Part shown: piece after piece, positions 42,331-51,712 of the stretch
Layout of the letters: the number at the start of each line of letters is the position of its first letter
Position numbering within the stretch: the first letter of the stretch is position 1
Origin: JAYODZ01 sp965662735
GTDB taxonomy: Bacteria; Pseudomonadota; Alphaproteobacteria; RS24
Direction of reading: 5' to 3'
Assembly: GCA_965662735.1 (NCBI GenBank)
Contig: CBFIIU010000012.1
Coordinates: 1 to 62,768 of the forward strand
Length of the DNA stretch: 62,768 nucleotides
The notes under the pieces: model-generated
What the model was told of the DNA's origin: nothing
What the model saw: the letters and a program-made list of their open reading frames with translations, nothing else
The model's database searches: none
Position numbers and translations under genes: made by a program

Positions 42331-42651
42331 ATGGCTGTCGAGCATGCAGATGATAATGATTTTAGTGCAAAAGTAATTGACGCCCCTGGCCTTGTTTTGG
42401 TGGATTTCTGGGCCGAATGGTGTGGCCCGTGTAAGCAAATTGCCCCAGCGCTGGATGAATTATCCGAGGAGCTGTCGGGCAAGGTTCGGATTGTGAAGGT
42501 GAATATCGACGAAAATCCCAAAACGCCAACAAATTGGGGAATTCGCTCTATCCCAACCATGATCTTATTCCAAGATGGGACGCCGGCTGCAACGAAAGTG
42601 GGGGCTGCCCCAAAAAGTGAATTAAAGTCGTGGATTGAGGAAAGCCTTTAG
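42331..42651 (+). CDS. trxA: Thioredoxin
   Basis: A 106-aa thioredoxin, the general cytosolic disulfide reductase. The active site is FWAEWCGPCKQIAP (Cys31, Cys34), followed by the structural cis-proline segment RSIPTMILFQDG. The start is ATG 42331 after AAGGGGAGAG; upstream in-frame codons to 42166 run through a tandem repeat and are not thioredoxin-like. Conserved placement after addA; converges with folC 15 bp away. Confidence 0.96.
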   Translation: MAVEHADDNDFSAKVIDAPGLVLVDFWAEWCGPCKQIAPALDELSEELSGKVRIVKVNIDENPKTPTNWGIRSIPTMILFQDGTPAATKVGAAPKSELKSWIEESL

Positions 42652-42666
42652 AGCGCTCGCTTCCCT

Positions 42667-43986
42667 CTACTGATGTCGCGCTAAAATCCAACCGGCAAGG
42701 TAGAGGGAACCACATATCAGCACAGTTTCAGTTGGGGCTGGTATCGACATGTCCAATGGATCGGATATCGGCTTTGCGTCAAACCCGTATGTGGTCGCGA
42801 TTTGCGCCAACGCCCCACTATCCAGGGCATTGTCTTGCTCGGGTATGGTGAGGCAGTGAAAGGTAAGGTGCATATCGTCAGCCTGATTTTCGGACAGATG
42901 GCGCGATATTGTTGAGAAAAAACCCTCGGCATCTTTCGATTTCAGAAGACCGATCAGAATATGGATATGGTTCTGAGCATTTGGGCGGGCCACGCTCTCG
43001 CATAACCAGCGTGTAATCGCTTGCGCCGCGGCAGGGTTATGTCCGCCATCGAGCCAAATTTCGCATGTCGGTGCTTGAGCGCGGATCCGATCCACCAAAG
43101 GCCCCGTGTGCAATTTTTGTAAACGCGCAGGCCAGACGGCGTGACGGAGACCCTGTGCAATTTGGTCGTCGGATAGTCCGATCTGTCGGGCGGCCGTGAT
43201 CGCAGAGCCAGCATTCACATATTGATGTGCCCCGGCAAGGGCTGGGTGAGGGAACAGCGTTTGCCCGGAGGCATCTTGATATAACACACCCTGTTCAGAC
43301 CAGATTGCCTGCCAGTCCCGCCCGCCGAGCAACAAATCAGATCCGCAGTGATCGGCGACGGTGATGAGTTGGCGACCTGCTTCTGGTTGTTGTGGGGCGG
43401 AAATGACCGGAATACCAGGTTTAATGATACCGGCTTTTTCGAAGGCAATTTTATCAAGCGTATCCCCCAGGAAATCTTGATGGTCGAGGTCAATGGGGGT
43501 GATGACGCTGAGCTGGGGGGTGACGACATTCGTGGCATCCAGGCGTCCGCCCAGACCGACCTCTAACAGCAACCAGTCGGCCGCCATTTCAGAGAAGGCC
43601 AGAAAGGCGGCCGCCGTCGTAATTTCAAAAAATGTGATGTCTTCGCCTGCATTCGCATGTTCACAGCGCTGCAACATCTGAACCAGATGCGTTTCGTCAA
43701 TATCGCGGCCATTGAGGGAAATGCGTTCGTGAAAGCGCACGAGATGAGGCGAGGTGTAGCTGTGAACTTTTTGGGGGGCCAACATTGCACGCAAAAAGGC
43801 CAAGGTTGATCCTTTGCCATTTGTTCCCGCAATATGAATGGCTGGGGGGATCTTCTTTTCGGGGTGGTCTAGGGCGTCGAGAAGACGGTGAATTCGCCCC
43901 AAAGACAAATCAATGCGTTTGGGATGGAGCGCTTGTAACTGAGTCAGAAGGTCAAGACTCGATGAGACCGCAGAAGAACGTGACAA
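42667..43986 (-). CDS. folC: Bifunctional folylpolyglutamate/dihydrofolate synthase
   Basis: A 439-aa ATP-dependent ligase adding glutamate to dihydropteroate and to folates. Motifs: IHIAGTNGKGSTLAFLRAML (P loop), YTSPHLVRFHERI, LLLEVGLGGRLDATNVV, VITPIDLDHQDFLG, KAGIIKPGIPVI and the C-terminal WLDGGHNPAAAQAI. It follows accD by six bases in the long minus-strand operon ihfB to folC. Confidence 0.95.
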   Translation of the reverse strand: MSRSSAVSSSLDLLTQLQALHPKRIDLSLGRIHRLLDALDHPEKKIPPAIHIAGTNGKGSTLAFLRAMLAPQKVHSYTSPHLVRFHERISLNGRDIDETHLVQMLQRCEHANAGEDITFFEITTAAAFLAFSEMAADWLLLEVGLGGRLDATNVVTPQLSVITPIDLDHQDFLGDTLDKIAFEKAGIIKPGIPVISAPQQPEAGRQLITVADHCGSDLLLGGRDWQAIWSEQGVLYQDASGQTLFPHPALAGAHQYVNAGSAITAARQIGLSDDQIAQGLRHAVWPARLQKLHTGPLVDRIRAQAPTCEIWLDGGHNPAAAQAITRWLCESVARPNAQNHIHILIGLLKSKDAEGFFSTISRHLSENQADDMHLTFHCLTIPEQDNALDSGALAQIATTYGFDAKPISDPLDMSIPAPTETVLICGSLYLAGWILARHQ

Positions 43987-43992
43987 GAGGGG

Positions 43993-44871
43993 TTAAGCGA
44001 CAGTGTCAATCGCGTCATTGGCATGGGTTAGCAATGAGATGACGCGCCCGAGTGTTTCAGCTAATTGGTGGCGGTGGACAACCATATCGACCATACCATG
44101 TTCCAATAAATATTCGGCGCGCTGGAAGCCTTCGGGCAATTTTTCACGAATTGTATCTTCGATCACACGCGGGCCGGCAAAGCCAATCAGGGCATTGGGC
44201 TCAGCAATATGAATATCACCCAGCATGCCATAGGACGCGGTCACGCCCCCGGTGGTCGGATCCGTCAGCACCACGATATAGGGTAGGCCGCGCTCGCGCA
44301 GTTCTTGAACCATTGCGGTGGTGCGGGGCATTTGCATAAGAGATAAAATGCCTTCTTGCATGCGTGCGCCGCCCGCCGCCAAAATAGCCACGAGCGGGAG
44401 ATTGCGCTCAAGTGCTGTTTCGGCCGCCCGCACGATCGCCTCACCAGAAGCCATGCCGAGCGACCCACCCATAAACGAGAAATCCTGAACGGCCACGACG
44501 GCGCGATGCGATTTAATCAAGCCAACAGAAACGGTGACCGCATCTTTGCGGCCGGTTTTAGAGCGAGCGTCTTTTAAGCGATCAGAATATTTCTTTTGAT
44601 CTTTGAATTTGAGTGGGTCATGGGGAACATCGGGCACATCAATGGTCTCATACGTGCCATCATCATAAATCTGGCGAAGCCGTTCAACAGCATCCATCCG
44701 CATATGATGATCGCAGCCCGGGCAGACTTTTTGTAATAATTCAATGTCACGATGGAAAATGATTTCCCCGCAGGAATTGCAATTCACCCAGAGATTATCG
44801 GGCGTATTATCTTCGCGTTGCGCAAACACACGCGAGATACGAGGACGAATAAAGTTTTTGATCCAGTTCAC
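43993..44871 (-). CDS. accD: Acetyl-CoA carboxylase carboxyltransferase subunit beta
   Basis: A 292-aa AccD, transferring carboxyl from biotin carrier to acetyl-CoA at the first step of fatty acid synthesis. The N-terminal zinc ribbon shows CNSCG and CPGCDHH; the carboxyltransferase core has FSFMGGSLGMASGEAIVRA, AAGGARMQEGILSLMQM, LTDPTTGGVTASYGMLGD and NALIGFAGPRVIEDTI. Located between trpA and folC as in most Alphaproteobacteria. Confidence 0.97.
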   Translation of the reverse strand: MNWIKNFIRPRISRVFAQREDNTPDNLWVNCNSCGEIIFHRDIELLQKVCPGCDHHMRMDAVERLRQIYDDGTYETIDVPDVPHDPLKFKDQKKYSDRLKDARSKTGRKDAVTVSVGLIKSHRAVVAVQDFSFMGGSLGMASGEAIVRAAETALERNLPLVAILAAGGARMQEGILSLMQMPRTTAMVQELRERGLPYIVVLTDPTTGGVTASYGMLGDIHIAEPNALIGFAGPRVIEDTIREKLPEGFQRAEYLLEHGMVDMVVHRHQLAETLGRVISLLTHANDAIDTVA

Positions 44872-44928
44872 GTCAGCTTCCTCATGAATAGACCCCTCAC
44901 AATATCGTGGGACTTTTTCACCTATACA

Positions 44929-45753
44929 CTAATTCGATGCGCGATGTACACCATCTGCAAGTTGCGCTGCGCTGGCCAGCACCGCTTCAACGCACCCATC
45001 CTTGGCACGACCCTTTTCGTCTAATTGGGCCGCCAGCGCATCAATGAGCACCGATCCAACGACAATTCCGTCTGCTAGACCAGCCATTTTCTGGGCTTGT
45101 TCGGCTGTTTTAATACCAAAGCCTATGGCAATGGGTAGGTCGGTATGGCGTTTAATCCGGTTCACCGCTTGCGCGACATCGTCCAAATCAGGGCTCGCAG
45201 CACCCGTAATGCCACGAATGGACACGTAATAGACAAAGCCCGATGTGTTGGCGAGGACGGCGGGTAGCCGCGCGTCATCCGTCGTTGGCGTGGCGAGACG
45301 GATAAAATTGAGGCCAGCGTTTAAAGCGGGAATGCAAAACTCATCATCTTCTTCCGGTGGAAGGTCGACAACAATCAGGCCATCGACGCCCGCCTCTAAA
45401 CAATCGCGAACGAAAGGATCGACCCCGTAATGGTAAATGGGGTTGTAGTATCCCATCAAGACAATAGGGGTCGTTTGGTTGTGAGACCGAAATTTCCGTA
45501 CCATGTCGAGCGTGTTGCGCATTTTGTGTCCCTGCCCGAGAGCCCGCAGAGAAGATTTTTGAATAGCTGGGCCATCGGCCATCGGGTCGGTAAACGGCAT
45601 CCCTAACTCGATAATATCGACGCCAGCATCAGGAAGCCCATCCAAAATGGCTTGCGACGTGTCTTGGTCGGGGTCACCGGCCGTAATAAAGGCGACAAAC
45701 GCTTTTTTTTGCTGAGAGCGTAAATCGGCGAAACACTGATCAAGGCGGGTCAT
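44929..45753 (-). CDS. trpA: Tryptophan synthase alpha chain
   Basis: A 274-aa TrpA, releasing indole from indole-3-glycerol phosphate. Conserved pieces: AFITAGDPD (motif 1), IIELGMPFTDPMADGPAIQ with the catalytic Glu and Asp, VLMGYYNPI, GLIVVDLPPEE and the phosphate-binding GFGIKTAEQ. The start is ATG 45753, ten bases after the trpB stop; an earlier in-frame ATG (45774) lies inside trpB. Confidence 0.97.
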   Translation of the reverse strand: MTRLDQCFADLRSQQKKAFVAFITAGDPDQDTSQAILDGLPDAGVDIIELGMPFTDPMADGPAIQKSSLRALGQGHKMRNTLDMVRKFRSHNQTTPIVLMGYYNPIYHYGVDPFVRDCLEAGVDGLIVVDLPPEEDDEFCIPALNAGLNFIRLATPTTDDARLPAVLANTSGFVYYVSIRGITGAASPDLDDVAQAVNRIKRHTDLPIAIGFGIKTAEQAQKMAGLADGIVVGSVLIDALAAQLDEKGRAKDGCVEAVLASAAQLADGVHRASN

Positions 45754-45763
45754 GGTCGGTATC

Positions 45764-46975
45764 CTATAGAGCAATATTTAGGTGCTCGGCGACAGCAAAC
45801 ACATCCTTGTCGCCACGGCCACACATATTCATGACCAACAAATGATCAGAGGGAAGATCGCCAGCAATCTTGCTCACATGAGCCAGAGCATGGGCGGGCT
45901 CAAGCGCTGGAATGATGCCTTCGAGACGAGAAATCAATTGAAACGCGGTTAGCGCCTCTTGATCTGTGGCCGCCACATAGGACACACGTCCTGTATCACG
46001 CAGATAGGCATGCTCTGGTCCTATTCCGGGATAGTCGAGGCCAGCCGAAATGGAGTGGCCTTCAATGATCTGCCCATCATCGTCTTGCAGGAGATAAGTT
46101 CGATTGCCGTGCAGAACGCCAGGAGTGCCTCCTGCCAGTGACGCCGCATGATCGGGTGTATCGAGGCCATGTCCGCCGGCTTCTACGCCAATAATAGACA
46201 CTTCAGGATCATCCAAAAAAGGATGGAACAGGCCCATCGCATTTGATCCTCCCCCAATACAGGCCACGAGCGTATCGGGGAGACGTCCTTCGGCAGCGAG
46301 CATTTGCTCTTTGGTCTCTCGGCCGATAATCGACTGGAAATCGCGCACCATGGCCGGATAAGGATGAGGGCCTGCCACCGTCCCANNNNNNNNNNNNNNN
46401 NNNNNNNNNNNNNNNNNNNNNNNNNNNNNNNNNNNNNNNNNNNNNNNNNNNNNNNNNNNNNNNNNNNNNNNNNNNNNNNNNNNNNNNNNNNNNNNNNNNN
46501 NNNNNNNNNNNNNNNNNNNNNNNNNNNNNNNNNNNNNNNNNNNNNNNNNNNNNNNNNNNNNNNNNNNNNNNNNNNNNNNNNNNNNNNNNNNNNNNNNNNN
46601 NNNNNNNNNNNNNNNNNNNNNNNNNNNNNNNNNNNNNNNNNNNNNNNNNNNNNNNNNNNNNNNNNNNNNNNNNNNNNNNNNNNNNNNNNNNNNNNNNNNN
46701 NNNNNNNNNNNNNNNNNNNNNNNNNNNNNNNNNNNNNNNNNNNNNNNNNNNNNNNNNNNNNNNNNNNNNNNNNNNNNNNNNNNNNNNNNNNNNNNNNNNN
46801 NNNNNNNNNNNNNNNNNNNNNNNNNNNNNNNNNNNNNNNNNNNNNNNNNNNNNNNNNNNNNNNNNTCGAGATCGAGAATAAGCGGCATGAGTGTTTCAGC
46901 CACAAAGCGTCCGCCATAAAGGCCGAAGCGCCCATGTTCGTCGGGTCCATTTTGGAAACTATTCGCGACGCTCAC
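45764..46975 (-). CDS. trpB: Tryptophan synthase beta chain (interrupted by an assembly gap)
   Basis: PLP-dependent TrpB, joining indole and serine to tryptophan. The visible N-terminus (FGLYGGRFVAETLMPLI) and C-terminal half (GTVAGPHPYPAMVRDFQ, CIGGGSNAMGLFHPF, GVEAGGHG, SAGLDYPGIGPEHAYL) are typical; the PLP lysine is hidden in 480 N (46386-46865). From GTG 46975, which overlaps the trpF stop TAG by one base, the protein would be 403 aa, the family length, so the gap size is likely correct. Confidence 0.95.
   Translation of the reverse strand: MSVANSFQNGPDEHGRFGLYGGRFVAETLMPLILDLXXXXXXXXXXXXXXXXXXXXXXXXXXXXXXXXXXXXXXXXXXXXXXXXXXXXXXXXXXXXXXXXXXXXXXXXXXXXXXXXXXXXXXXXXXXXXXXXXXXXXXXXXXXXXXXXXXXXXXXXXXXXXXXXXXXXXXXXXXXXXXXXXXXXXXXXXXXXXXXXXGTVAGPHPYPAMVRDFQSIIGRETKEQMLAAEGRLPDTLVACIGGGSNAMGLFHPFLDDPEVSIIGVEAGGHGLDTPDHAASLAGGTPGVLHGNRTYLLQDDDGQIIEGHSISAGLDYPGIGPEHAYLRDTGRVSYVAATDQEALTAFQLISRLEGIIPALEPAHALAHVSKIAGDLPSDHLLVMNMCGRGDKDVFAVAEHLNIAL
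46386..46865. other. Assembly gap (480 N) inside trpB
   Basis: A run of 480 N. The reading frame is kept across it and the resulting TrpB has normal length, so the estimated size is consistent with real missing sequence. Confidence 0.99.
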
Positions 46976-47628
46976 TATGCTCTCCCATCTACTTTCTGCA
47001 CGGCGGTGCAAAATGCCGTAATTTTAAGCGGGTCTTTGATCCCTCGCTCACTCTCAACCCCCGATGAAACATCGACCATGCGTGCACGGGTTTGTGCAAG
47101 AGCAGAGCCGACATTATCGGGCGTCAGTCCACCCGACAACATCCACGGAATACGCCCGTCATACGCGCTGAGGGCTGACCAGTCAAAACTTTTCCCATTG
47201 CCCCCCGGCAGGCTGCTGTCTCCTGCTGGCGCATCAAACAACAGCCAATCGGCGGCCATGTGATAGGCTTGGCTCGCATGAATGTCATCTGTATCGCGGA
47301 TGCTCAGTGCTTTGATCACCGGAATATGAAACTGGTTCTTGATGAAGGCCACGCGCTCTGGTGTCTCATGCCCGTGGAGCTGAAGACGATGAGGGCTCAC
47401 CGTCGCTAAAGCGCGCTCGATATCGGCATCTGTCGGGTCAACCAAAAGCACCACGCGCTCGAGCGACGGCGGACAGTTTCGGGCTAAGAGAAGAGCCTGA
47501 TCATCCTCTAGGTGGCGCGGAGAAGATGGAAAAAACACAAACCCAACCATAGCAACGCCGATCTCGGCACATAGATCGAGCGTTTCTGCTTGAGTGATGC
47601 CACAAATTTTAATAGCTGTTTGCGTCAT
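46975..47628 (-). CDS. trpF: Phosphoribosylanthranilate isomerase
   Basis: A 217-aa TIM-barrel enzyme of tryptophan synthesis. KICGIT at the start carries the catalytic Cys; VGFVFFPSSPRHL, LQLHGHE, WLLFDAP and the phosphate-binding LSGGLTPDNV with DVSSGVES complete the signature. Its ATG overlaps the pyrF stop by four bases and its stop overlaps the trpB start, showing tight coupling. Confidence 0.97.
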   Translation of the reverse strand: MTQTAIKICGITQAETLDLCAEIGVAMVGFVFFPSSPRHLEDDQALLLARNCPPSLERVVLLVDPTDADIERALATVSPHRLQLHGHETPERVAFIKNQFHIPVIKALSIRDTDDIHASQAYHMAADWLLFDAPAGDSSLPGGNGKSFDWSALSAYDGRIPWMLSGGLTPDNVGSALAQTRARMVDVSSGVESERGIKDPLKITAFCTAVQKVDGRA

Positions 47629-48368
47629 GGTTTATTGCTCGACTGAGCCGATGCGGGCGCTTGCGAAACAGCCTCAAAAATGGATGCCGCGGCGGCTTCC
47701 GGATTATCTGACGCGGTAATGGCCCGTCCGATGACCAGTATGTCAGCGCCTTTTTGACGGGCAATCTCTGGGGTCATGGTCCGTTTTTGATCATCCGCCT
47801 GAACATTTGCGGGACGCAACCCCGGGACGATGAGCTTAAAATCTGGTCCGCATTGAGCCCGGATGGGGTCGATTTCATGCGCCGAGCAAACGACACCGTT
47901 TAGGCCCGCCAGCTGAGCGAGCGATGCAAGCTGCAAGGCTTGATGGGAGGCGTCGTTTTGGAACCCGATTTGTTCCATGTCATCATCGCCAAGGCTGGTG
48001 AGGATTGTTACGCCAATGATCCAAGTATCGGGCGCATGCTCTGCAATGATTTGGCGAGCATTTTTCATCATAGCGCCCCCACCCGAGGCATGGACATTTA
48101 TGATGCGCGGCTGTAATTGCGCTAATGCTTTGAGGGATTGGCCGACGGTGTTCGGGATATCATGCAATTTGAGATCGAGGAAAATGGGCAGGCCGAGCGC
48201 TGCGAGGGCGCGATAGCCCTCAACACCTTGGCTGTAGAAAAACTCCATCCCCAATTTGAGACCCCCAATATAAGGAGCCACGCGGCGCGCCAAGGCAACA
48301 GCAGCCAGCGTATCGGTCATATCCATTGCAACATAAATAGGATTGGCAGCCATCTCGTTTTTATCCAT
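47625..48368 (-). CDS. pyrF: Orotidine 5'-phosphate decarboxylase
   Basis: A 247-aa OMP decarboxylase, last step of UMP synthesis. Catalytic DLKLHDIPNTV, N-terminal VAMDMTDT, then GVVCSAHEI, LIVPGLRPANVQADDQKRT and GADILVIGRAITAS are canonical. Start may be Met1 or Met6. Between lapA and trpF in the operon. Confidence 0.97.
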   Translation of the reverse strand: MDKNEMAANPIYVAMDMTDTLAAVALARRVAPYIGGLKLGMEFFYSQGVEGYRALAALGLPIFLDLKLHDIPNTVGQSLKALAQLQPRIINVHASGGGAMMKNARQIIAEHAPDTWIIGVTILTSLGDDDMEQIGFQNDASHQALQLASLAQLAGLNGVVCSAHEIDPIRAQCGPDFKLIVPGLRPANVQADDQKRTMTPEIARQKGADILVIGRAITASDNPEAAAASIFEAVSQAPASAQSSNKP

Positions 48369-48443
48369 ATCGTACTATTCTCGAGCTTCAGCGCATCCGG
48401 CAGACGAGGATGCGCTCAGCGCCTTTTCTATAGCATTTAACCG

Positions 48444-48725
48444 TTAATCTGACGAGACGGTCGGTTTGTCGCGCGGTGTTGGCGACACATCGCGGTGTCT
48501 CGCATGCCTTTGCCATCGGCCCATCAAAAACCCGAAGAGAGCTCCCGCGATCACACTCACAAGGATCACTAAAAACACCGGAATTGTGAGCGCCCTCTCA
48601 GGATCGGCCATCGCCAAAGGATTAATGTGAACCAGCACATCATGTCGATTGAGATAGGCAAACGGGGTCATCGCCAAAGCCAGGGCGATGAAGGCAACGC
48701 GACGTATGCGCGATCCCCAGCTCAT
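48444..48725 (-). CDS. lapA: LapA-family (DUF1049) inner-membrane protein
   Basis: A 93-aa protein with two transmembrane helices (RRVAFIALALAMTPFAYLN and IPVFLVILVSVIAGALFGFL) and a basic cytoplasmic tail (GRWQRHARHRD). It fits the LapA/DUF1049 family, linked in E. coli to control of LPS synthesis with LapB. Lies five bases after ihfB, its conserved alphaproteobacterial neighbour. Confidence 0.85.
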   Translation of the reverse strand: MSWGSRIRRVAFIALALAMTPFAYLNRHDVLVHINPLAMADPERALTIPVFLVILVSVIAGALFGFLMGRWQRHARHRDVSPTPRDKPTVSSD

Positions 48726-48730
48726 GGGGT

Positions 48731-49015
48731 TTATTCGGATGGATTAAGGCGTTGCCGGAGTTCTTTGCCGGTTTTGAAAAATGGCGCGCGCTTCTCCGTC
48801 ACGGCGACAGTCTCTCCGGTGCGCGGATTTCTGCCAATACGGGCCTCACGCTCTTTGACGGAAAAAGCGCCAAAGCCACGAAGTTCAACCCGATCTCCGC
48901 GCTCAAGAGCACCGCTAATTTCGTCAAAGACGAGATTAACCACGCGCTCAACATCACGGTGAAAAAGATGGGGGAAGCGCGAAGCCAGTTTTAACACAAG
49001 TTCAGACTTGATCAT
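48731..49015 (-). CDS. ihfB: Integration host factor subunit beta
   Basis: A 94-aa DNA-bending HU/IHF protein with MIKSELVLKLASRFPH at the start, VELRGFGAFSVKEREARIGR carrying the GFG turn, the NPRTGE arm with the intercalating proline, and FFKTGKELRQRLN. ATG 49015 gives the family N-terminus; an earlier frame start at 49045 is rejected. Confidence 0.96.
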   Translation of the reverse strand: MIKSELVLKLASRFPHLFHRDVERVVNLVFDEISGALERGDRVELRGFGAFSVKEREARIGRNPRTGETVAVTEKRAPFFKTGKELRQRLNPSE

Positions 49016-49129
49016 TATTATCTCCTCAGGGGTTGAGTTTGACAAAAAAAACGCCTTATTTCAACTCAAATAGCTTTTTCGCGCTGTTGGGGTGTGTTTC
49101 TTGAACGACATGGCGTCATGCGGACCCAA

Positions 49130-49158
49130 AAAAAGCCCGTCATAAAGACGGGCTTTTT
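49130..49158 (-). terminator. Rho-independent terminator after rpsA
   Basis: Stem AAAAAGCCCGTC (49130-49141) with GACGGGCTTTTT (49147-49158), five-base loop ATAAA. On the minus strand it ends rpsA and separates it from ihfB; the A and T tracts on both sides could make it work in both directions. Confidence 0.9.
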
Positions 49159-49205
49159 CGAGTTTTTGGCCAGAATGGCCCAAGCGAACTCGGGCCGAAA
49201 ACCGG

Positions 49206-50912
49206 TTAGTCGTTTTCTTGGTCTTTTAGAGCAGCACCTAGGATATCGCCCAAAGAAGCGCCACTATCGGTCGAGCCATATTGGGCAACGGCTTCTTTTT
49301 CTTCTGCGATTTCCAGCGCTTTGATCGACAGGCCAATGCGACGGGTGCGGTTATCGACACTGATCACCAATGCGTCGAGCTTATCGCCGACATTGAAACG
49401 CTCAGGGCGTTGATCTTCCCGGTCGCGCGATAAGTCGTTACGACGGATGAAGGCGCTCACTTGACCGTCTTTGAGGGTGACTTCAAGCCCACTATCGGTG
49501 ATGCCCGACACTTCACAGGTGACGGTGTCGCCTTTTTTCACGTCACCAGCTGCCGCGAAAGGATCGCCGCCCACTTGCTTGATGCCGAGGCTGATCCGTT
49601 CTTTCTCCATATCGATATCGAGAATGACGGCATCCACCATTTGACCTTTGCTATATTGAGCAATGGCTTCCTCGCCTGACATATTCCAGTCAAGATCGGA
49701 TAGGTGAACCATGCCATCGAGATCTTCAGACAGACCAACAAACAGACCAAATTCGGTGATATTTTTAATCTCGCCATTAATCTGGCTACCGACAGGATGG
49801 GCAGAAGCGAAGCTTTCCCATGGGTTATCGAGGCATTGTTTCAGACCCAATGAAATCCGACGTTTAATTGGATCAATTTCAAGCACCATCACTTCAACTT
49901 CTTGTGAGGTTGAAACGATTTTTCCAGGGTGGACATTTTTCTTAACCCAGCTCATTTCAGAGACGTGGACCAAGCCTTCAATGCCGTCGTTTAACTCAAC
50001 AAAGGCACCGTAATCCGTAATATTGGTAATCCGGCCCGAGAGTTTTTCACCAATTTGGAATTTGCTTGCAATATCTTCCCAAGGATCGCTCTCGAGTTGT
50101 TTCATGCCCAAGCTAATCCGCTGTGTATCGGGATTGATTTTAATCACTTGAACTTTGACTGTTTGGCCAATGGTCAAAACCTCAGATGGGTTATTGACGC
50201 GGCGCCACGAAATATCGGTAACGTGCAACAGACCATCGACGCCGCCGAGATCCACAAAGGCACCGTAATCGGTGATGTTTTTCACCATGCCTTCAATCAC
50301 CTGACCCTCTTCGAGATTTTGAACAATCTCGCTGCGGGCTTCGGCGCGCGATTCTTCCATAATCGCCCGACGCGACACAACGATATTGCCCCGGCGACGG
50401 TCCATTTTAAGGATTTGGAAAGGTTGCGGCACGTTCATCAAAGGTGCGGCATCGCGAATAGGACGAATGTCAACTTGGCTTCCTGGCAAAAATGCCGTTG
50501 CGCCGTTCAGGTCGACCGTAAAGCCGCCTTTGACCCGACCAAAAATAACACCTTCAACACGGTCGCCATCTTCAAAAGACTGCTCGAGCTTTGTCCAGCT
50601 CTCTTCGCGGCGCGCACGGTCGCGTGACAACATGGCTTCGCCCATCGCATTTTCGATCCGCTCGAGATAGACCTCAACACGGTCTCCGATTTGGATCTGC
50701 GGCGGGGCGCCGGCGATCGAGAATTCGCGCAATGGAACCCGACCCTCTGTTTTTAAACCAACATCAACAATAACCAGATCATTTTCGATGGCGGTTACGC
50801 GGCCATCAACAACAGTGCCCTCGACGGGCGCGCTATCACTAAAGCTTTGCTCGAGCAAAGCGGCGAAGTCTTCAGTGCTGGGGTTCATCCCCGAATTTTC
50901 AGTTTGAGACAA
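49206..50912 (-). CDS. rpsA: 30S ribosomal protein S1
   Basis: A 568-aa S1 with six S1/OB repeats. Clear repeat signatures include VDVGLKTEGRVPLREF, FTVDLNGATAFLPGSQVD, ITDYGAFVDLGGVDGLLHVT, ITDYGAFVELNDGIEGLVHV, ITEFGLFVGLSEDLDGMVHL and the more divergent last copy. It binds mRNA leaders on the 30S subunit. A 137-bp leader separates it from cmk and contains a GC-rich imperfect hairpin (about 50984-51001). Confidence 0.97.
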   Translation of the reverse strand: MSQTENSGMNPSTEDFAALLEQSFSDSAPVEGTVVDGRVTAIENDLVIVDVGLKTEGRVPLREFSIAGAPPQIQIGDRVEVYLERIENAMGEAMLSRDRARREESWTKLEQSFEDGDRVEGVIFGRVKGGFTVDLNGATAFLPGSQVDIRPIRDAAPLMNVPQPFQILKMDRRRGNIVVSRRAIMEESRAEARSEIVQNLEEGQVIEGMVKNITDYGAFVDLGGVDGLLHVTDISWRRVNNPSEVLTIGQTVKVQVIKINPDTQRISLGMKQLESDPWEDIASKFQIGEKLSGRITNITDYGAFVELNDGIEGLVHVSEMSWVKKNVHPGKIVSTSQEVEVMVLEIDPIKRRISLGLKQCLDNPWESFASAHPVGSQINGEIKNITEFGLFVGLSEDLDGMVHLSDLDWNMSGEEAIAQYSKGQMVDAVILDIDMEKERISLGIKQVGGDPFAAAGDVKKGDTVTCEVSGITDSGLEVTLKDGQVSAFIRRNDLSRDREDQRPERFNVGDKLDALVISVDNRTRRIGLSIKALEIAEEKEAVAQYGSTDSGASLGDILGAALKDQEND

Positions 50913-51049
50913 AATAAATCCTAAAAAATAAATAATGCCAGACGGCAGACCGCCGGACTTCCCATGGGGGTTAAGTAATAGGCGAGGCTAGCTAGCCCCT
51001 CGGTATTACGCTCACAGGCAAATGAAAAAAGTAAGGCGGTTTGAATTTC

Positions 51050-51712
51050 TTACCCTGCACTCAGCAGGCCAAGAGCCGCGTTTACCGCCTCTTCTATAGA
51101 CAAATCTGAGGTATCAAGCAAGTGGGCATCCGCTGCTTGTTTCAACGGCGCGATGGCGCGGTTCATATCGCGGGCATCGCGATCTATGATATCTTGCAAT
51201 ACGGTTTCAAGGGCGAGCTCGGGTGCGCTGGTTTGCAGTTCGCGCCAGCGACGTTCGGCTCGAATATGCGCATGTGCGGTCACAAAAATTTTATGTGGGG
51301 CATCGGGGCACACCACGGTTCCAATATCCCGCCCATCCAAGATAGCCCCGTTTGACGCGTTTGTGGCAAACTGGCGCTGAGCTGTTAGAATTGCCGCTCG
51401 CAGGTCAGGAAAAGCGGCCACAATCGACGCACCAGCCCCGATCTCGGGCTGACGAATAGCCTGTTGCCGGGCCGGCTCAGCAAGTTGTCGCAAATCCAGC
51501 GTTTTCGCGATTTCGCATGCAGCCGGGCAATTCTCATACGCCAACCCCTTCTCGTGCATCTCGAGCGCCACCGCGCGATAAAGGGCACCTGTATCCAAAT
51601 AATCGAAATTTAAGATGCTGGCTAAGCGGCGCGCAATGGTGCCCTTCCCCGAGGCCGCGGGACCATCAATCGCGATGGGGCTTTTAATGTGATGAAGATC
51701 AAGCTGGGTCAT
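51050..51712 (-). CDS. cmk: Cytidylate kinase
   Basis: A 220-aa (d)CMP kinase. Motifs: PIAIDGPAASGKGTIARRLA (P loop), LDTGALYRAVAL, LDGRDIGTVVCPDAPHKIFV and ERRWRELQ. The start ATG 51712 gives the family N-terminus and overlaps the 3' end of aroA by 14 bases; a longer frame to 51772 lies within aroA. Order aroA-cmk-rpsA is conserved. Confidence 0.96.
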   Translation of the reverse strand: MTQLDLHHIKSPIAIDGPAASGKGTIARRLASILNFDYLDTGALYRAVALEMHEKGLAYENCPAACEIAKTLDLRQLAEPARQQAIRQPEIGAGASIVAAFPDLRAAILTAQRQFATNASNGAILDGRDIGTVVCPDAPHKIFVTAHAHIRAERRWRELQTSAPELALETVLQDIIDRDARDMNRAIAPLKQAADAHLLDTSDLSIEEAVNAALGLLSAG